From Burkholderiales bacterium (lineage in GTDB: Bacteria; Pseudomonadota; Gammaproteobacteria; Burkholderiales; Burkholderiaceae_C), in the NCBI GenBank assembly GCA_013044035.1, contig JABEVE010000004.1, positions 133,588-197,587 on the forward strand: a stretch of DNA of 64,000 nucleotides, in the 5' to 3' direction. Below the pieces are notes generated by a model. The model saw only the letters and a list, made by a program, of their open reading frames with translations. It had not been told where the DNA came from and did no database searches. Each line of letters starts with the position of its first letter. Within the stretch, counting starts at the first letter, position 1. Positions 19,716 to 31,600 of the stretch are shown here, piece by piece. Made by a program: the position numbers and the translations under genes.

Positions 19716-22700
19716 GTGCGCCTGTCCTGGATCAAGCTCGCCGGATTCAAGTCCTTTGCCGACCCTGTGGCCTTTCAGATGCCCGGGCAGCGCATCGGCG
19801 TGGTCGGGCCGAACGGCTGCGGCAAATCCAACATCATCGATGCGGTGCGCTGGGTTCTGGGCGAGTCCAAGGCCTCGGAGTTGCGTGGCGAATCCATGCA
19901 GGACGTGATCTTCAGCGGCAGCAGTTCGCGCAAGCCGGCTGGACGCTGCAGCGTGGAACTGGTCTTTGACAACAGCGCGCACCGCATCACTGGACACTGG
20001 GGCCAGTTCACCGAAATCGCCGTCAAACGCGTCCTCACCCGCGACGGCACGTCCAGTTATTTCATCAACAACCAAGTTGTGCGCCGGCGCGACGTGCAGG
20101 ACATTTTCCTCGGCACCGGGCTGGGACCACGCGCCTACGCCATCATCGGTCAGGGCACCATCACGCGCATTCTCGAATCTCGCCCGGAAGAGTTGCGGGT
20201 GATGCTGGAGGAGGCAGCCGGTGTCTCGAAATACAAAGAACGCCGGCGCGAAACCGAGAATCGCCTGCATGGAACCCGTGAAAACCTGCTGCGCGTGCAC
20301 GACATCCTGCGCGAGTTGAATGCGCAGCTCGACAAGCTGGAGCAACAGGCCGCTGTGGCGCAGCAGTACCAGCAGCTCCAGCAGCAACTCGAGACCAGCC
20401 AGCATGGCTTGTGGCTGCTGCGCTGGCAGGAAGCCCAGGCACGGCAGACCCGTATCGCCGCCGAGACGGGTCACGCGGTCAACGCCCTGGAGGCGCAAAA
20501 CGCGCTGATGCGAGCCGCCGAGGCCGATCTGGAAACGTTGCGCCAGGCGCAATACGCCGCCAGTGACGCACTCAATGCCGCACAAGCCGAGCTGTACGCG
20601 GCACAGGCGCAAGTGGCAAGGCTGGAGACGGAAATCCGCTATGTCGTCGAAGCGCGCGAGCGCGCCCTGCGCAGCCAGATCGAGCTGGCCACCGAGCAGT
20701 CGCAGTGGCGAGCACGGCAGCAGGCGTCGCAGCAGGACGCGGCGTCCGCCGCCATGGAGATGACCGAAGCCGAACTGCTGCAGGCCGAGGCCGAGGCCCG
20801 GGTGGTGGAGCAGGGCGAGCAAGTTCCCGCTCTGGAGGTGCGGCTGAGCGATGCCCAGATGCGGGCCGCCGAGCAGCGTGCCCAGGCGGCGGCGGCACAG
20901 CAGCGCTTGCAAGCCGAGGCCGAGCGCCAGCGCACCCTCAGCCAGCAAGTCCAGCAGGTCGAGCAGCGCCTGCAGCGCCTGCAGGCCGAACGCCGCGCCG
21001 TGCAGCACCCCGACAGCCGGCGCCTGGGGGATTTGAACGTGCAGCAAGGCCACCTTGGCGACGAACGTGACGAGACGCAAGCACGGCTGCAGGCTTTGCA
21101 AGAGCAACTGCCCGGCTTGCAGGATGTGCGCCAACAGCAGCAGGCGGCAGCGCAGCAGGCGGCCGCCGAGCTCGGCGTCAGCAGCGCGCGCCTGCATGCG
21201 CTCAAGGCCTTGCAGGACAAGGTGATGACCGAGGGTCGCATTCAGCCCTGGCTGGCACGGCATGGTCTCGACACCCTGGCCGGGTTGTGGACCCGGATCC
21301 ACATCGAGCCCGGTTGGGAGACGGCGCTCGAAGCCGCCTTGCGCGAGCGCCTGGCCGCGCTGGAAGTGCGCGGGCTCGACGCCATGGCTGGCTTCGCCGC
21401 CGACCCGCCTCCGGCGAAGCTGGTGTTTTTCGCCGCACCGCAGGCCGCCGCGCCCATGCCCGCGATGACCGGCCTGCAGCCCCTGGCCGCATTGCTGCGC
21501 CACGTCGACCCGGGTCTGCGCGCTGTCCTGGGCGACTGGCTGGCCGGTGTCTTCATCGCCGACTCCATGCAGCAAGCCATGCAACGCCGTGGCGACTTGC
21601 CTCCGGGCGCCATGCTGGTGACGCGCGATGGCCATGCCACCACGCGCCACAGCGTGAGCCTGTATGCCGCTGACAGCGAACAGGCAGGCATGCTGGCGCG
21701 TGCCCAGGAAATCGAAAACCTGGAACGTCAGACCAAGGCGCAGCAACTCATGGCCGACGGTTCCCGCAGCGCCGCGCTGCAGGCCGAGGCCGTCTGGACC
21801 CAGGCGCAGGAGCAAGCCGCCGCCGAGGGGCGTCGACTGCAGGCGCTGACCCAGCAACACCACGCCGTGCAGGTGGAATGGCTCAAGCTGCAGCAGCAGG
21901 AGCAGGAGTCAGTCGCACGCGCCGAACGGCTCGACACCGATCTCGCAGAACTGGCCGCGCAGCGTGACGAACTCGCCGCCGCACAGGCCGAGAGCGAAGC
22001 GCGCTTCGAGCAACTCGACGCCGAACTTGGGCAGCGCCAGCAGGATCAGGCCGATCTCGACGTCGAGGCCCAGCGCGAGCAGACCGCACTCAACGAAGCT
22101 CGCGCCATGCTGCGCTCCCTGGAGCAGCAGCAGGCTGAGGCCGGCTACGCCATTCGCAGCTTGCAACAGCGCCAGACCGATGCCCAGCGCATGGCGGCCA
22201 CCGCACAGCAGCATTTGGGCGAAGTGGCCGCGCGGCTGCTGGGCATCGAAGCCGAACTGGCGCGTCTGAGTGACCAGAGCGCCAACGCCGGGTTGCAGGA
22301 TGCACTCGCCGTGCAACAGGCACGCCTGGAGCAACTCGCGCTGCGTCGGGCAGAGCATGACGACCTTGCCGCACGCTTGCGCGCCATGGAGGAAAACCGC
22401 CTGCGCCTGGAGCGCGACGCCGAACCGCTGCGCGCGGCCATCAATGCCCGTCAACTCGACGAGCAGGAAGCCCGGCTGCAAGGCGAGCAGTTCCAGCAGT
22501 TGTTGGCCGACGCTCAGGTGGACCTGCAGCAACTGGCCGCAAGCCTGCCGCAAGGCGTGCAACCCGAGCAACTCGGACGCGACACGCAACGTCTGCAACG
22601 CGACATGGCCGCCCTAGGCGCAGTGAACCTGGCGGCACTCGACGAGTTGGGCCAGGCACGCGAACGCAGGCAATTTCTCGACGCCCAAGTGGCCGACCTG

Positions 22701-23234
22701 GAGCAGGCCTCCGGGACGCTGGAAGACGCCATCCGCAAGATCGACAGCGAAACGCGCGAGCAACTGCGTCTGACCTTCGATGCCGTGAACGAGCATTTCG
22801 GTCGTCTGTTCCCGCAGTTGTTCGGCGGTGGCGCGGCCAGACTGGTCATGACCGGCGAGGAAATTCTGGACGCTGGCGTACAAGTCATGGCCCAACCGCC
22901 AGGCAAGCGCAACAGCTCCATCCACATGCTCTCAGGCGGCGAGAAGGCGCTCACGGCCATTGCCTTGGTGTTTGGGATCTTTCATCTCAATCCCGCGCCG
23001 TTCTGCATTCTTGACGAGGTCGACGCGCCACTGGACGATTCCAACACCGAGCGTTTTGCCCAGCTCGTCCGTTCCATGTCCGATGGGATTCAATTCCTGT
23101 TCATTTCGCACAATAAGATTGCCATGGAGATGGCCGAGCAGCTGGTGGGAGTGACCATGCAAGAGCAGGGCGTGTCGCGCATCGTTGCGGTCGACATGGA
23201 CACCGCCGCGCACATCGCCGAAGCCGTGGCTTGA
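19716..23234 (+). CDS. smc: Chromosome segregation protein SMC
   Basis: 1172 residues. The N-terminal half-ATPase starts MRLSWIKLAGFKSFADP and has Walker A GPNGCGKSN (31-39). Two long coiled coils rich in Gln, Ala and Glu flank a hinge near residues 490-650 (IQPWLARHGLDTLAGLW...). The C-terminal half has the signature LSGGEKALTAIALV (about 1071) and Walker B FCILDEVDAPLDD. SMC dimers organise and condense the chromosome, with ScpAB. The start codon is GTG with no Shine-Dalgarno, preceded by an AT-rich leader. The smc-zipA-ligA order is conserved in many beta- and gammaproteobacteria. Confidence 0.96.
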   Translation: MRLSWIKLAGFKSFADPVAFQMPGQRIGVVGPNGCGKSNIIDAVRWVLGESKASELRGESMQDVIFSGSSSRKPAGRCSVELVFDNSAHRITGHWGQFTEIAVKRVLTRDGTSSYFINNQVVRRRDVQDIFLGTGLGPRAYAIIGQGTITRILESRPEELRVMLEEAAGVSKYKERRRETENRLHGTRENLLRVHDILRELNAQLDKLEQQAAVAQQYQQLQQQLETSQHGLWLLRWQEAQARQTRIAAETGHAVNALEAQNALMRAAEADLETLRQAQYAASDALNAAQAELYAAQAQVARLETEIRYVVEARERALRSQIELATEQSQWRARQQASQQDAASAAMEMTEAELLQAEAEARVVEQGEQVPALEVRLSDAQMRAAEQRAQAAAAQQRLQAEAERQRTLSQQVQQVEQRLQRLQAERRAVQHPDSRRLGDLNVQQGHLGDERDETQARLQALQEQLPGLQDVRQQQQAAAQQAAAELGVSSARLHALKALQDKVMTEGRIQPWLARHGLDTLAGLWTRIHIEPGWETALEAALRERLAALEVRGLDAMAGFAADPPPAKLVFFAAPQAAAPMPAMTGLQPLAALLRHVDPGLRAVLGDWLAGVFIADSMQQAMQRRGDLPPGAMLVTRDGHATTRHSVSLYAADSEQAGMLARAQEIENLERQTKAQQLMADGSRSAALQAEAVWTQAQEQAAAEGRRLQALTQQHHAVQVEWLKLQQQEQESVARAERLDTDLAELAAQRDELAAAQAESEARFEQLDAELGQRQQDQADLDVEAQREQTALNEARAMLRSLEQQQAEAGYAIRSLQQRQTDAQRMAATAQQHLGEVAARLLGIEAELARLSDQSANAGLQDALAVQQARLEQLALRRAEHDDLAARLRAMEENRLRLERDAEPLRAAINARQLDEQEARLQGEQFQQLLADAQVDLQQLAASLPQGVQPEQLGRDTQRLQRDMAALGAVNLAALDELGQARERRQFLDAQVADLEQASGTLEDAIRKIDSETREQLRLTFDAVNEHFGRLFPQLFGGGAARLVMTGEEILDAGVQVMAQPPGKRNSSIHMLSGGEKALTAIALVFGIFHLNPAPFCILDEVDAPLDDSNTERFAQLVRSMSDGIQFLFISHNKIAMEMAEQLVGVTMQEQGVSRIVAVDMDTAAHIAEAVA

Positions 23235-23396
23235 TGGTGGTTGGAATGATGGCCTGAATGGGGTGCTCAGCGCAGCGGACATGGCTTCTGGGTCGAGGCG
23301 GCGCGACGCGTCAGTCGTGTTGTGACCCCGGCATCAAGCCTGTCCGCATGATCTGAGCCTCCAGCACCAACGCAGACGAACGAGGACGAACACGAC

Positions 23397-24515
23397 ATGG
23401 GTCAATTGCAGCAGGCCTTGCTGATGGTGGGGGCGCTGATCATCGCCGCCGTGGTGGCGCTCAACCTTTGGCAATCCTGGCAGTTGCGACGCCGCCGGGT
23501 CAGGCCGGATGCCAGTTCGACCTCGGCCAAACCAACGTCGGGTCGTGAGCCTGACGCCCTCGAACACCGTCAGCACGAACCCGAGCTGGATGACCAGCCC
23601 GAACGCGTCGAACCTGAACTGGCGCCGGTCGAGCCGAGCCGGACGCGGGTCCCCGCGCTGCATATCGACCCTCTGATCGACGCCATCGTCAGCTTCCTGT
23701 TCGAGTTGCCCGTGCCCGGAGAGGCGTTGCAGCAGCGCTTGCCGCGCAGCTCTCGTGCCGGGACCAAGCCCATGCTGTTCGAGGGGCGCAACGCGCAATC
23801 GGGCTTGTGGGAGACCCTCCAACCCGGTGCGCGCTACGCCGAACTGCAGGCGGCCGTGCAACTGGCCAGCCGCAGCGGGCCGCTCAACGCCATCGAGTAC
23901 TCCGAGTTCGTCACCAAATGCCATGCCCTCGGCGAGGCCCTGGGCGCCGCGCCCGATTTGCCCGATATGGCGGAGGTGTTGGAGCAGGCGCGCGATCTCG
24001 ACAACTTCGCCGCAGCGAACGACGCGCAGCTTTCCATCAATCTACAGGCGCAGGGCGTCGCCTGGGGTGTGGCCTATCTGCGCCAGCAGGCTCAGGCAGC
24101 GGGCTTCACCACGGCACTCTCGGCCGGTCGACTCGCGCTGGTGGATGTCACACCCGCATCGATCGTACCCGGTGACACCGACATGCCCGAACCCGGCCGG
24201 CCCGTCTCCATGGTCCAACTCCAGTTCGACGCCCAGGCTGATCTGGCCGAGAATCCGGAAATGCCGGTGAGCCGCGCCACCCTCCTGCTCGACGTGCCCC
24301 AAGTGCCGCAAGCCTTACGACCCTTTGCACGCATGCGCGAGGCCGCACGGCGACTGGGCCAGGCCCTGGATGCGAAGCAAGTGGACGACAATGGCGCGCC
24401 GCTCTCGCACGCTTCGCTCGACCAGATCGAGCAGCAATTGCAACGACTCTACGCAGCACTCGAAGCCCGCAGCCTGCCGGCCGGAACCGCGACCACACAA
24501 CGATTGTTCAGCTAG
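23397..24515 (+). CDS. zipA: Cell division protein ZipA (FtsZ anchor)
   Basis: 372 residues. A single N-terminal membrane segment (about 7-25) is followed by a basic stop-transfer (WQLRRRRVR), an acidic/Pro-rich linker, and a C-terminal domain (about 140-360) ending in conserved-looking MVQLQFDAQADLAENPEMP and FARMREAARRLGQALDAKQVDD, matching the ZipA C-terminal FtsZ-binding fold. It tethers FtsZ to the inner membrane at the division site. A GAGGA ribosome site precedes the ATG. Position between smc and ligA supports the call. ZipA sequences diverge greatly, so the assignment rests on topology, context and the C-terminal pattern. Confidence 0.85.
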   Translation: MGQLQQALLMVGALIIAAVVALNLWQSWQLRRRRVRPDASSTSAKPTSGREPDALEHRQHEPELDDQPERVEPELAPVEPSRTRVPALHIDPLIDAIVSFLFELPVPGEALQQRLPRSSRAGTKPMLFEGRNAQSGLWETLQPGARYAELQAAVQLASRSGPLNAIEYSEFVTKCHALGEALGAAPDLPDMAEVLEQARDLDNFAAANDAQLSINLQAQGVAWGVAYLRQQAQAAGFTTALSAGRLALVDVTPASIVPGDTDMPEPGRPVSMVQLQFDAQADLAENPEMPVSRATLLLDVPQVPQALRPFARMREAARRLGQALDAKQVDDNGAPLSHASLDQIEQQLQRLYAALEARSLPAGTATTQRLFS

Positions 24516-24547
24516 CGCCCCGTATCTGCCCTGCGTCACACGAGTAG

Positions 24548-26695
<2,148 letters not shown>

Positions 26696-27099
26696 ACCTG
26701 CTCCGCAGCGCTCTGTCGGGCCGGACTGCGCGCAAAGCCAGCGCTTGCAATATCCATGAACCATCATGCAGCCGCCGCTTGGAGCGGAAACCCTGTGATG
26801 CCCGACTATCCCGAATGCAGTCGTCGCAAGGCGACGGCCTTCTGTGACCGCAGGCTCAACCCGGGCGAGCCTCGGGAAGGTGTTGAGCCGTATCTCGGTG
26901 CCTGTTGCACGCAGCGCGATTGGCTCAGCCCGCGCCATCGGCACAACCAGCACGATCGTCATGCTGCGCATGGCAAGGCTCGCTTCATCGGCAACGTTCA
27001 TCGCATGACGCGGGAGAATCCAGATGAGCGGGCCAAGCTCAAACAGCCTGTGGCCGACCGCGATCACGTCGCCCATACACATCCCAGCCCTCTGGCAAC
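26696..27099 (+). other. About 400 bp gap without a recognisable gene
   Basis: Open frames exist on both strands here (for example minus strand about 26700-27080, plus strand 26756-27103), but neither resembles a known family, and their residue composition looks like chance translation of GC-rich DNA. No tRNA, repeat array or clear promoter was seen. A decayed gene is possible. Confidence 0.5.
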
Positions 27100-28056
27100 A
27101 TGACGACGCCAAACAACGGCATGCAGGCGGATCCCCATCTTGGGGTCGACCTTGGTGGCACCAAGATTGAAGTCGCTGCGCTCGATGCGCAGGGTCGATT
27201 TCTGCTGCGCGAACGACGAAGCACACCGCAAGGCGACTATGCCGGCACGCTGCGGGTGATGGCGGAACTGGTGGCCGTGGCGGATGCACGGCTTGGACGG
27301 ACCGGAACGAATGCTCTGCCTGTGGGCGTGGCCATTCCAGGGTCGCTGTCGCCGACGAGCGGGTTGATTCGCAATGCCAACTCCACCGCGCTCAATGGCC
27401 GACCGCTGCTGCATGACCTGGAACAGGCGCTGGCGCGGCCGGTCCGGGTGCGTAACGACGCCAACTGCCTGGCCGTGAGCGAGGCCGTGGACGGTGCGGG
27501 GCAGGGCGCGCGCGTGGTGTTTGGAGTGATCCTGGGTACCGGCGTGGGTGCTGGCATCGCCATCGACAGCGTCGATTGGCTGGGCGCGAACGCCATTGGC
27601 GGGGAGTGGAGCCACAACGCCTTGCCGTGGCCGCGTTCGCACATGGCGTGGCGTGAATGGCCCGGTCCGCCTTGCTGGTGCGGTAAGTCAGGTTGCATCG
27701 AGACCTGGTTGTGCGGGCCGGGTTTCGCCGCCGACCATGCAGCGCACAGCGGGCAGATTTTGACTGCGCCTGCCATCATCGCCGCCATGCGAGCGGGGGA
27801 TGCGGCGGCGCGGGCAAGTTTCATCCGCTACTGCGACCGACTGGCGCGAGGGCTCGCCGTCATCATCAACATCCTCGATCCGGACGTGATCGTGCTCGGC
27901 GGCGGCATGAGCAATGTGGAGGAGTTGTACGCCGAGGTGCCGCTGCGCTGGCGGGCCTGGGTGTTCTCGGATGCCGTGCGCACCCAGTTGCGGCCCGCAC
28001 TGCATGGTGACTCGTCCGGCGTGCGCGGTGCGGCGTGGCTGTGGAGCCAGCGTTGA
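27100..28056 (+). CDS. ROK family sugar kinase, fructokinase-like
   Basis: 318 residues. The ATP-binding loop is GVDLGGTKIE (15-24), the catalytic aspartate lies in RNDANC (118-123), the second phosphate region is GVILGTGVGAG (142-152), the sugar-contacting segment is GGEWSHN (167-173), and the zinc site is CWCGKSGCIE (192-201). The CxCGxxGCxE zinc motif is diagnostic of ROK kinases and repressors. The absence of an N-terminal helix-turn-helix makes this a kinase, most like the Mak fructokinase/NagK type. The substrate is inferred. It begins at ATG 27100, with an in-frame ATG seven codons later. Its stop abuts the stop of the convergent ComEA-like gene. Confidence 0.87.
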   Translation: MTTPNNGMQADPHLGVDLGGTKIEVAALDAQGRFLLRERRSTPQGDYAGTLRVMAELVAVADARLGRTGTNALPVGVAIPGSLSPTSGLIRNANSTALNGRPLLHDLEQALARPVRVRNDANCLAVSEAVDGAGQGARVVFGVILGTGVGAGIAIDSVDWLGANAIGGEWSHNALPWPRSHMAWREWPGPPCWCGKSGCIETWLCGPGFAADHAAHSGQILTAPAIIAAMRAGDAAARASFIRYCDRLARGLAVIINILDPDVIVLGGGMSNVEELYAEVPLRWRAWVFSDAVRTQLRPALHGDSSGVRGAAWLWSQR

Positions 28057-28353
28057 TCAGTCGCGGAGCGACGGTGCCGCTGTCTGGCCGTTGATGCTCA
28101 GGCCGTTTTCTTGCAGTTGCCGCACCGACTTGCGGCCCAGGCCAGGGATGCGCCGCGCCAGATCGGCGGCGTCGGTATAAGCACCGTTGTGCTCGCGCTC
28201 CGCGAGAATCTGCTCCACCCGCGTGACGCCCAAACCGCGGATGCTCTCGAGTTCCGACTGGGTTGCTGTATTGACCTCGGTGACCGCATGCGCGGTTGCA
28301 GCCAGCATGAGCAGGGAACCTGCCAGTAGCGTGCGGGACAAGAGGGTTCTCAT
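28057..28353 (-). CDS. ComEA-like helix-hairpin-helix DNA-binding protein
   Basis: A 98-residue exported protein: signal peptide MRTLLSRTLLAGSLLMLAATAHA, then one pair of helix-hairpin-helix motifs (VNTATQSELESIRGLGVTRVEQIL and DLARRIPGLGRKSVRQL). This is the short proteobacterial ComEA form that binds incoming double-stranded DNA in the periplasm during natural transformation. Other competence genes are not visible here, so a role in uptake is inferred from the family. Its stop codon directly abuts that of the ROK kinase (no base between them). Confidence 0.85.
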   Translation of the reverse strand: MRTLLSRTLLAGSLLMLAATAHAVTEVNTATQSELESIRGLGVTRVEQILAEREHNGAYTDAADLARRIPGLGRKSVRQLQENGLSINGQTAAPSLRD

Positions 28354-28410
28354 GGCGTCGATCCTGTGATCTCTTCGGCCTGGATGCGGTTGGAGAGAGG
28401 CGCCCGTGCG

Positions 28411-29415
28411 TCAATGCAGCTGTTGCTGCAGCAGGTGTCGCACATAACGGCCCACGCCCGTGGCCACGTCGGTGAAGGTGTGGTGGCATCCGGTGCTACG
28501 CAGGTTTTGGAGGTCGGCCTCGGTATGGCATTGGTATTTGCCGACCAGGGCAGCGGGGAAGTCGATGTACTCCACCAGCTTGTCCCCCACCATCTCCAGC
28601 AGGCTCAGCGCCTGCAGATCGTGCGCTGCGCGCATGCTGTTGATGACGGCATGGGCCACGTCGTTGAAAGGCTGGGCACGACCGCTGCCGAGGTTGAAGA
28701 CGCCGCTGTGTTGCGGGTTGTCGAAAAACCAGAGGTTCACCGCGACGACGTCGTCGATGTAGACGAAGTCGCGCATTTGAGCGCCGGGGCCGTAGCCGCC
28801 ATAGCTGCCGAACAACTTCACCTTGCCGTCGCTGCGGTACTGGTTGACATGGTGAAACGCCACGGAGGCCATGCGGCCCTTGTGCTGCTCGCCCGGACCA
28901 TAGACGTTGAAGTAGCGAAACCCGGCAATCTGGCTGCGTGCAGCAGGCAGGGCGCGTCGCACCACTTGGTCGAACAGCAGCTTGGAATAGCCGTAGACGT
29001 TGAGCGGGCGCTCGAACCGGGGTTGCTCGACGAAGCTCGCGGAGCCGCCATAGATGGCGGCGCTGGAGGCATAGAGCAGGCGGATGCCCTGCGCCAGGCA
29101 GGTGTCGAGCAGGCGTTTGCTGGCGGCGTAGTTGTTGTCGAGCATGTAGCGGCCGTCGTGCTCCATGGTGTCGGAGCAGGCGCCTTCGTGGAACACGGCG
29201 TCGACATGGCCGAACCGGCCCTGGGCGAAGGCGTCGTAGAACGCGGTCTTGTCGATGTAGTCGCTGATGCGCAGGTCCACCAGGTTGTGGAATTTGTCGG
29301 CCTGGGTGAGGTTGTCGACCGCGATGATGTCGGTGATGCCGCGAGCATTCAGCCCGCGCACGATGTTGCTGCCGATGAAACCGGCGGCGCCGGTGACGAT
29401 GATGTGCTGGGTCAT
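28411..29415 (-). CDS. hldD: ADP-L-glycero-D-manno-heptose 6-epimerase
   Basis: A 334-residue short-chain dehydrogenase-type epimerase. The NAD(P)-binding loop [10 protein letters not shown] lies at the N-terminus, the catalytic Ser/Tyr/Lys set is in [10 protein letters not shown] and [10 protein letters not shown], and the [10 protein letters not shown] and DFVYIDDVV segments are specific to HldD. It makes the final ADP-heptose precursor for the LPS inner core. The ATG at [12 protein letters not shown] was chosen; an 18-codon upstream extension is not family-like. It is last in the lapA-lapB-rfaE1-hldD run. No Shine-Dalgarno is visible. Confidence 0.96.
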   Translation of the reverse strand: MTQHIIVTGAAGFIGSNIVRGLNARGITDIIAVDNLTQADKFHNLVDLRISDYIDKTAFYDAFAQGRFGHVDAVFHEGACSDTMEHDGRYMLDNNYAASKRLLDTCLAQGIRLLYASSAAIYGGSASFVEQPRFERPLNVYGYSKLLFDQVVRRALPAARSQIAGFRYFNVYGPGEQHKGRMASVAFHHVNQYRSDGKVKLFGSYGGYGPGAQMRDFVYIDDVVAVNLWFFDNPQHSGVFNLGSGRAQPFNDVAHAVINSMRAAHDLQALSLLEMVGDKLVEYIDFPAALVGKYQCHTEADLQNLRSTGCHHTFTDVATGVGRYVRHLLQQQLH

Positions 29416-29501
29416 GGTGGAGCGTGTGCGTGCGCTTGTGGATGCGCCGCTGCGAGCGCACTCAGACATGTGTATGGTGTATGGGATTCAGCGGGGCATG
29501 T

Positions 29502-30431
29502 TCAGGGTTGCGGCCAGAGTTCGGCGGGTGTGACGCTGGCAGTCCCCAGCTTGCCGACGACGATGCCGGCGGCGCGGTTGGCGGTGCGCACCGCGTCTTC
29601 CATGCTGCTCCCGGCGCCGAGCATCACGGCCAGGGTCGCAATGACGGTGTCGCCTGCGCCCGAGACATCGAACACCTCCTTGGCCGCAGCCTGTACGTGC
29701 AGGTGGCCGGCGTCGGTGAACAAGCTCATCCCGTCCTCGGCTCGCGTGACGAGCACGGCCTGCAACCCGAGCGCAGAGCGCAACTGGTCCGCACGCTGTT
29801 GCAGTTCATCCTCGCTTTGCCAGTCGCCGGTGGCTAGGGCGAATTCGGCGCGATTGGGGGTGATGAGCATGGCGCCCCTGTAGCGTGAGTAGTCGCGTCC
29901 CTTCGGATCGACCAGCACCGGCTTGCCGCGCAGCCGTGCCATCTCGAGCATGCGCACCACATGGGTGAGCCCGCCCTTGCCGTAGTCGGACAACAGCACC
30001 ACGTCGTGAAGGTCGAGCTCTTGCTCGTAGCGATCCATCAGGTCGAGCAGCACCTCGTGGTCGGGCTTGGACTCGAAATCCATGCGGATGAGTTGCTGCT
30101 GGCGCGAGACCACGCGCAGTTTCATCGTGGTCCTGAGCCCCAGGACTTGGCGCATGGCGCTGCGGATGGGGGAGTCGGTGACGAGATGGGCCAGACGTCG
30201 GCCGGCGTCGTCCGAGCCCACCACCGACAGCAGCGTGGTCTGGGCTCCGAGACTGGCGGCATTGAGCGCCACGTTGGCGGCACCGCCCATGCGGTCTTCC
30301 TCGCGTTGCACCAGCGCGACCGGGACGGGGGCCTCTGGGGAGATGCGCTCCACCGCACTGAACCAGTAGCGGTCGAGCATGACGTCGCCGACGACGAGCA
30401 CCCGAGCCTTGGCGAGTTGATCAGCGTTCAT
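29502..30431 (-). CDS. rfaE1: D-glycero-beta-D-manno-heptose-7-phosphate kinase
   Basis: A 309-residue PfkB-family (ribokinase-like) kinase: N-terminal VVGDVMLDRYWFSAVERISPEAPVP, GGAANVALNAASLG, and the C-terminal catalytic motif DVSGAGDTV. It equals the kinase half of E. coli HldE. The nucleotidyltransferase half is absent, so the ADP-transferase (RfaE2/HldC type) must be encoded elsewhere. It makes heptose-1,7-bisphosphate for LPS. The start ATG overlaps the lapB stop by 4 bp, giving translational coupling. hldD follows 86 bp downstream. Confidence 0.94.
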   Translation of the reverse strand: MNADQLAKARVLVVGDVMLDRYWFSAVERISPEAPVPVALVQREEDRMGGAANVALNAASLGAQTTLLSVVGSDDAGRRLAHLVTDSPIRSAMRQVLGLRTTMKLRVVSRQQQLIRMDFESKPDHEVLLDLMDRYEQELDLHDVVLLSDYGKGGLTHVVRMLEMARLRGKPVLVDPKGRDYSRYRGAMLITPNRAEFALATGDWQSEDELQQRADQLRSALGLQAVLVTRAEDGMSLFTDAGHLHVQAAAKEVFDVSGAGDTVIATLAVMLGAGSSMEDAVRTANRAAGIVVGKLGTASVTPAELWPQP

Positions 30432-31600
30432 GGCGTGATGAGTTGGAGTTCTTCCGTACGGCGCGGCGGATACGTTTCCCAGCCTTGGCAGGCCGGGCAA
30501 TGCCAGGTGTAATTGCGCGCCTCAAAGCCGCAGGCGGCACAACGGTAGCGCTGCCGGGTTTTGAGCGCCCCTTCCACCGCCTGCGCCAGCGCCAGCCGTG
30601 CCGGTTCGGGCGACAAGGCCGTGTTGGACTGTTCGAGCACGCGGCGCGCAGCCAGCAGGCTTTTGTGAGTCTGCAAATACGCAAGCGCCAGGTGATAGCG
30701 TTCGCTGGCATCCGCTTCGAGCAAAAGTACGGCATCCAGCACGTCGATGGCGGGATAGTCCTGCAATTGGGCCAGTAACCAGGTGCGACCGGCATCGGCC
30801 TGGCCCAGTTGCAGGAACAAACGCGCCGCGTCGAGAGCAACGAGGGCGGTGAACTCGGGCTGCATTTGCGCAATGTGGCGCAAATGCTCGAGCGCCTGCG
30901 CAGGTTGATCTTGTTGCAGAGCGGTGGCGGCCCGCAATTGCCAAGGCCGCACCGCCTGAGGCTGCGCCAGCACCGCCTGCTCAAGCGCCTCCCGCATGCC
31001 CTCGAGGTCACCCGACTGCTGGCGTTGCAGGCCGAGCTCGCAGCAGTAATGCGCAATCTGCCGACCATAACTGCCAGCGCCCAGGCGTTCGAGTTGACCG
31101 GCGATATCGATGGCACGCGGCCATTCCTTGGTGCGTTCGTGAATTTGCAGCAAAGCCGCCAGTGCCTCCGACTTGTAGGGCGACGCGGCTAGCGTGGTGT
31201 AGACAGCCTCGGCACGGTCGAGCAGGCCTGCCTTGAAAAAATCCTGCGCAAGCGCGACCTGGGCGCGCTGCCGTTCGGCAGCAGGAAGGTCGTTGCGCGA
31301 CAGCAGATTCTGGTGCACGCGCACGGCGCGTTCATACTCACCGCGCCGGCGGAACAGGTTGCCGAGCGCGAAGTGCAAATCCACCGTGTTCGGGTCGGCG
31401 GTGACGGCCTCGATGAAGGCGTCGATCGCTTTGTCCTGCTGCTCGGTGAGGAGGAAATTCAAGCCGCGGAAATAGGACAGGGGGGCATCGCGCCTGAGTT
31501 CGCTCTCGCGTTTCCACTGGCGCAGATCCAGCCTGGAACCCAACCAGCCCAAGCCGAAGGTGATGGGCAGCGCGAGCAGCCACCAGAGCTCAAACTCCAT
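30428..31600 (-). CDS. lapB: Lipopolysaccharide assembly protein LapB (YciM)
   Basis: 390 residues. An N-terminal membrane anchor (FELWWLLALPITFGLGWLG), seven to nine TPR-like helical repeats through about residue 340, and a C-terminal rubredoxin-type metal site (CAACGF...CPACQGW) match LapB. In E. coli it recruits LpxC to FtsH and so limits LPS synthesis. The ATG at MEFELWW was chosen; the upstream frame is not family-like. The lapA gene overlaps its start by 11 bp and rfaE1 overlaps its stop by 4 bp, tying LPS control to heptose synthesis in one operon. Confidence 0.94.
   Translation of the reverse strand: MEFELWWLLALPITFGLGWLGSRLDLRQWKRESELRRDAPLSYFRGLNFLLTEQQDKAIDAFIEAVTADPNTVDLHFALGNLFRRRGEYERAVRVHQNLLSRNDLPAAERQRAQVALAQDFFKAGLLDRAEAVYTTLAASPYKSEALAALLQIHERTKEWPRAIDIAGQLERLGAGSYGRQIAHYCCELGLQRQQSGDLEGMREALEQAVLAQPQAVRPWQLRAATALQQDQPAQALEHLRHIAQMQPEFTALVALDAARLFLQLGQADAGRTWLLAQLQDYPAIDVLDAVLLLEADASERYHLALAYLQTHKSLLAARRVLEQSNTALSPEPARLALAQAVEGALKTRQRYRCAACGFEARNYTWHCPACQGWETYPPRRTEELQLITP

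Noticed and set aside
19695-21863. Minus-strand frame of 722 codons inside smc
   Set aside because: Leu/Gln-rich composition is the mirror of smc's coiled-coil codons; no known family and no ribosome site.
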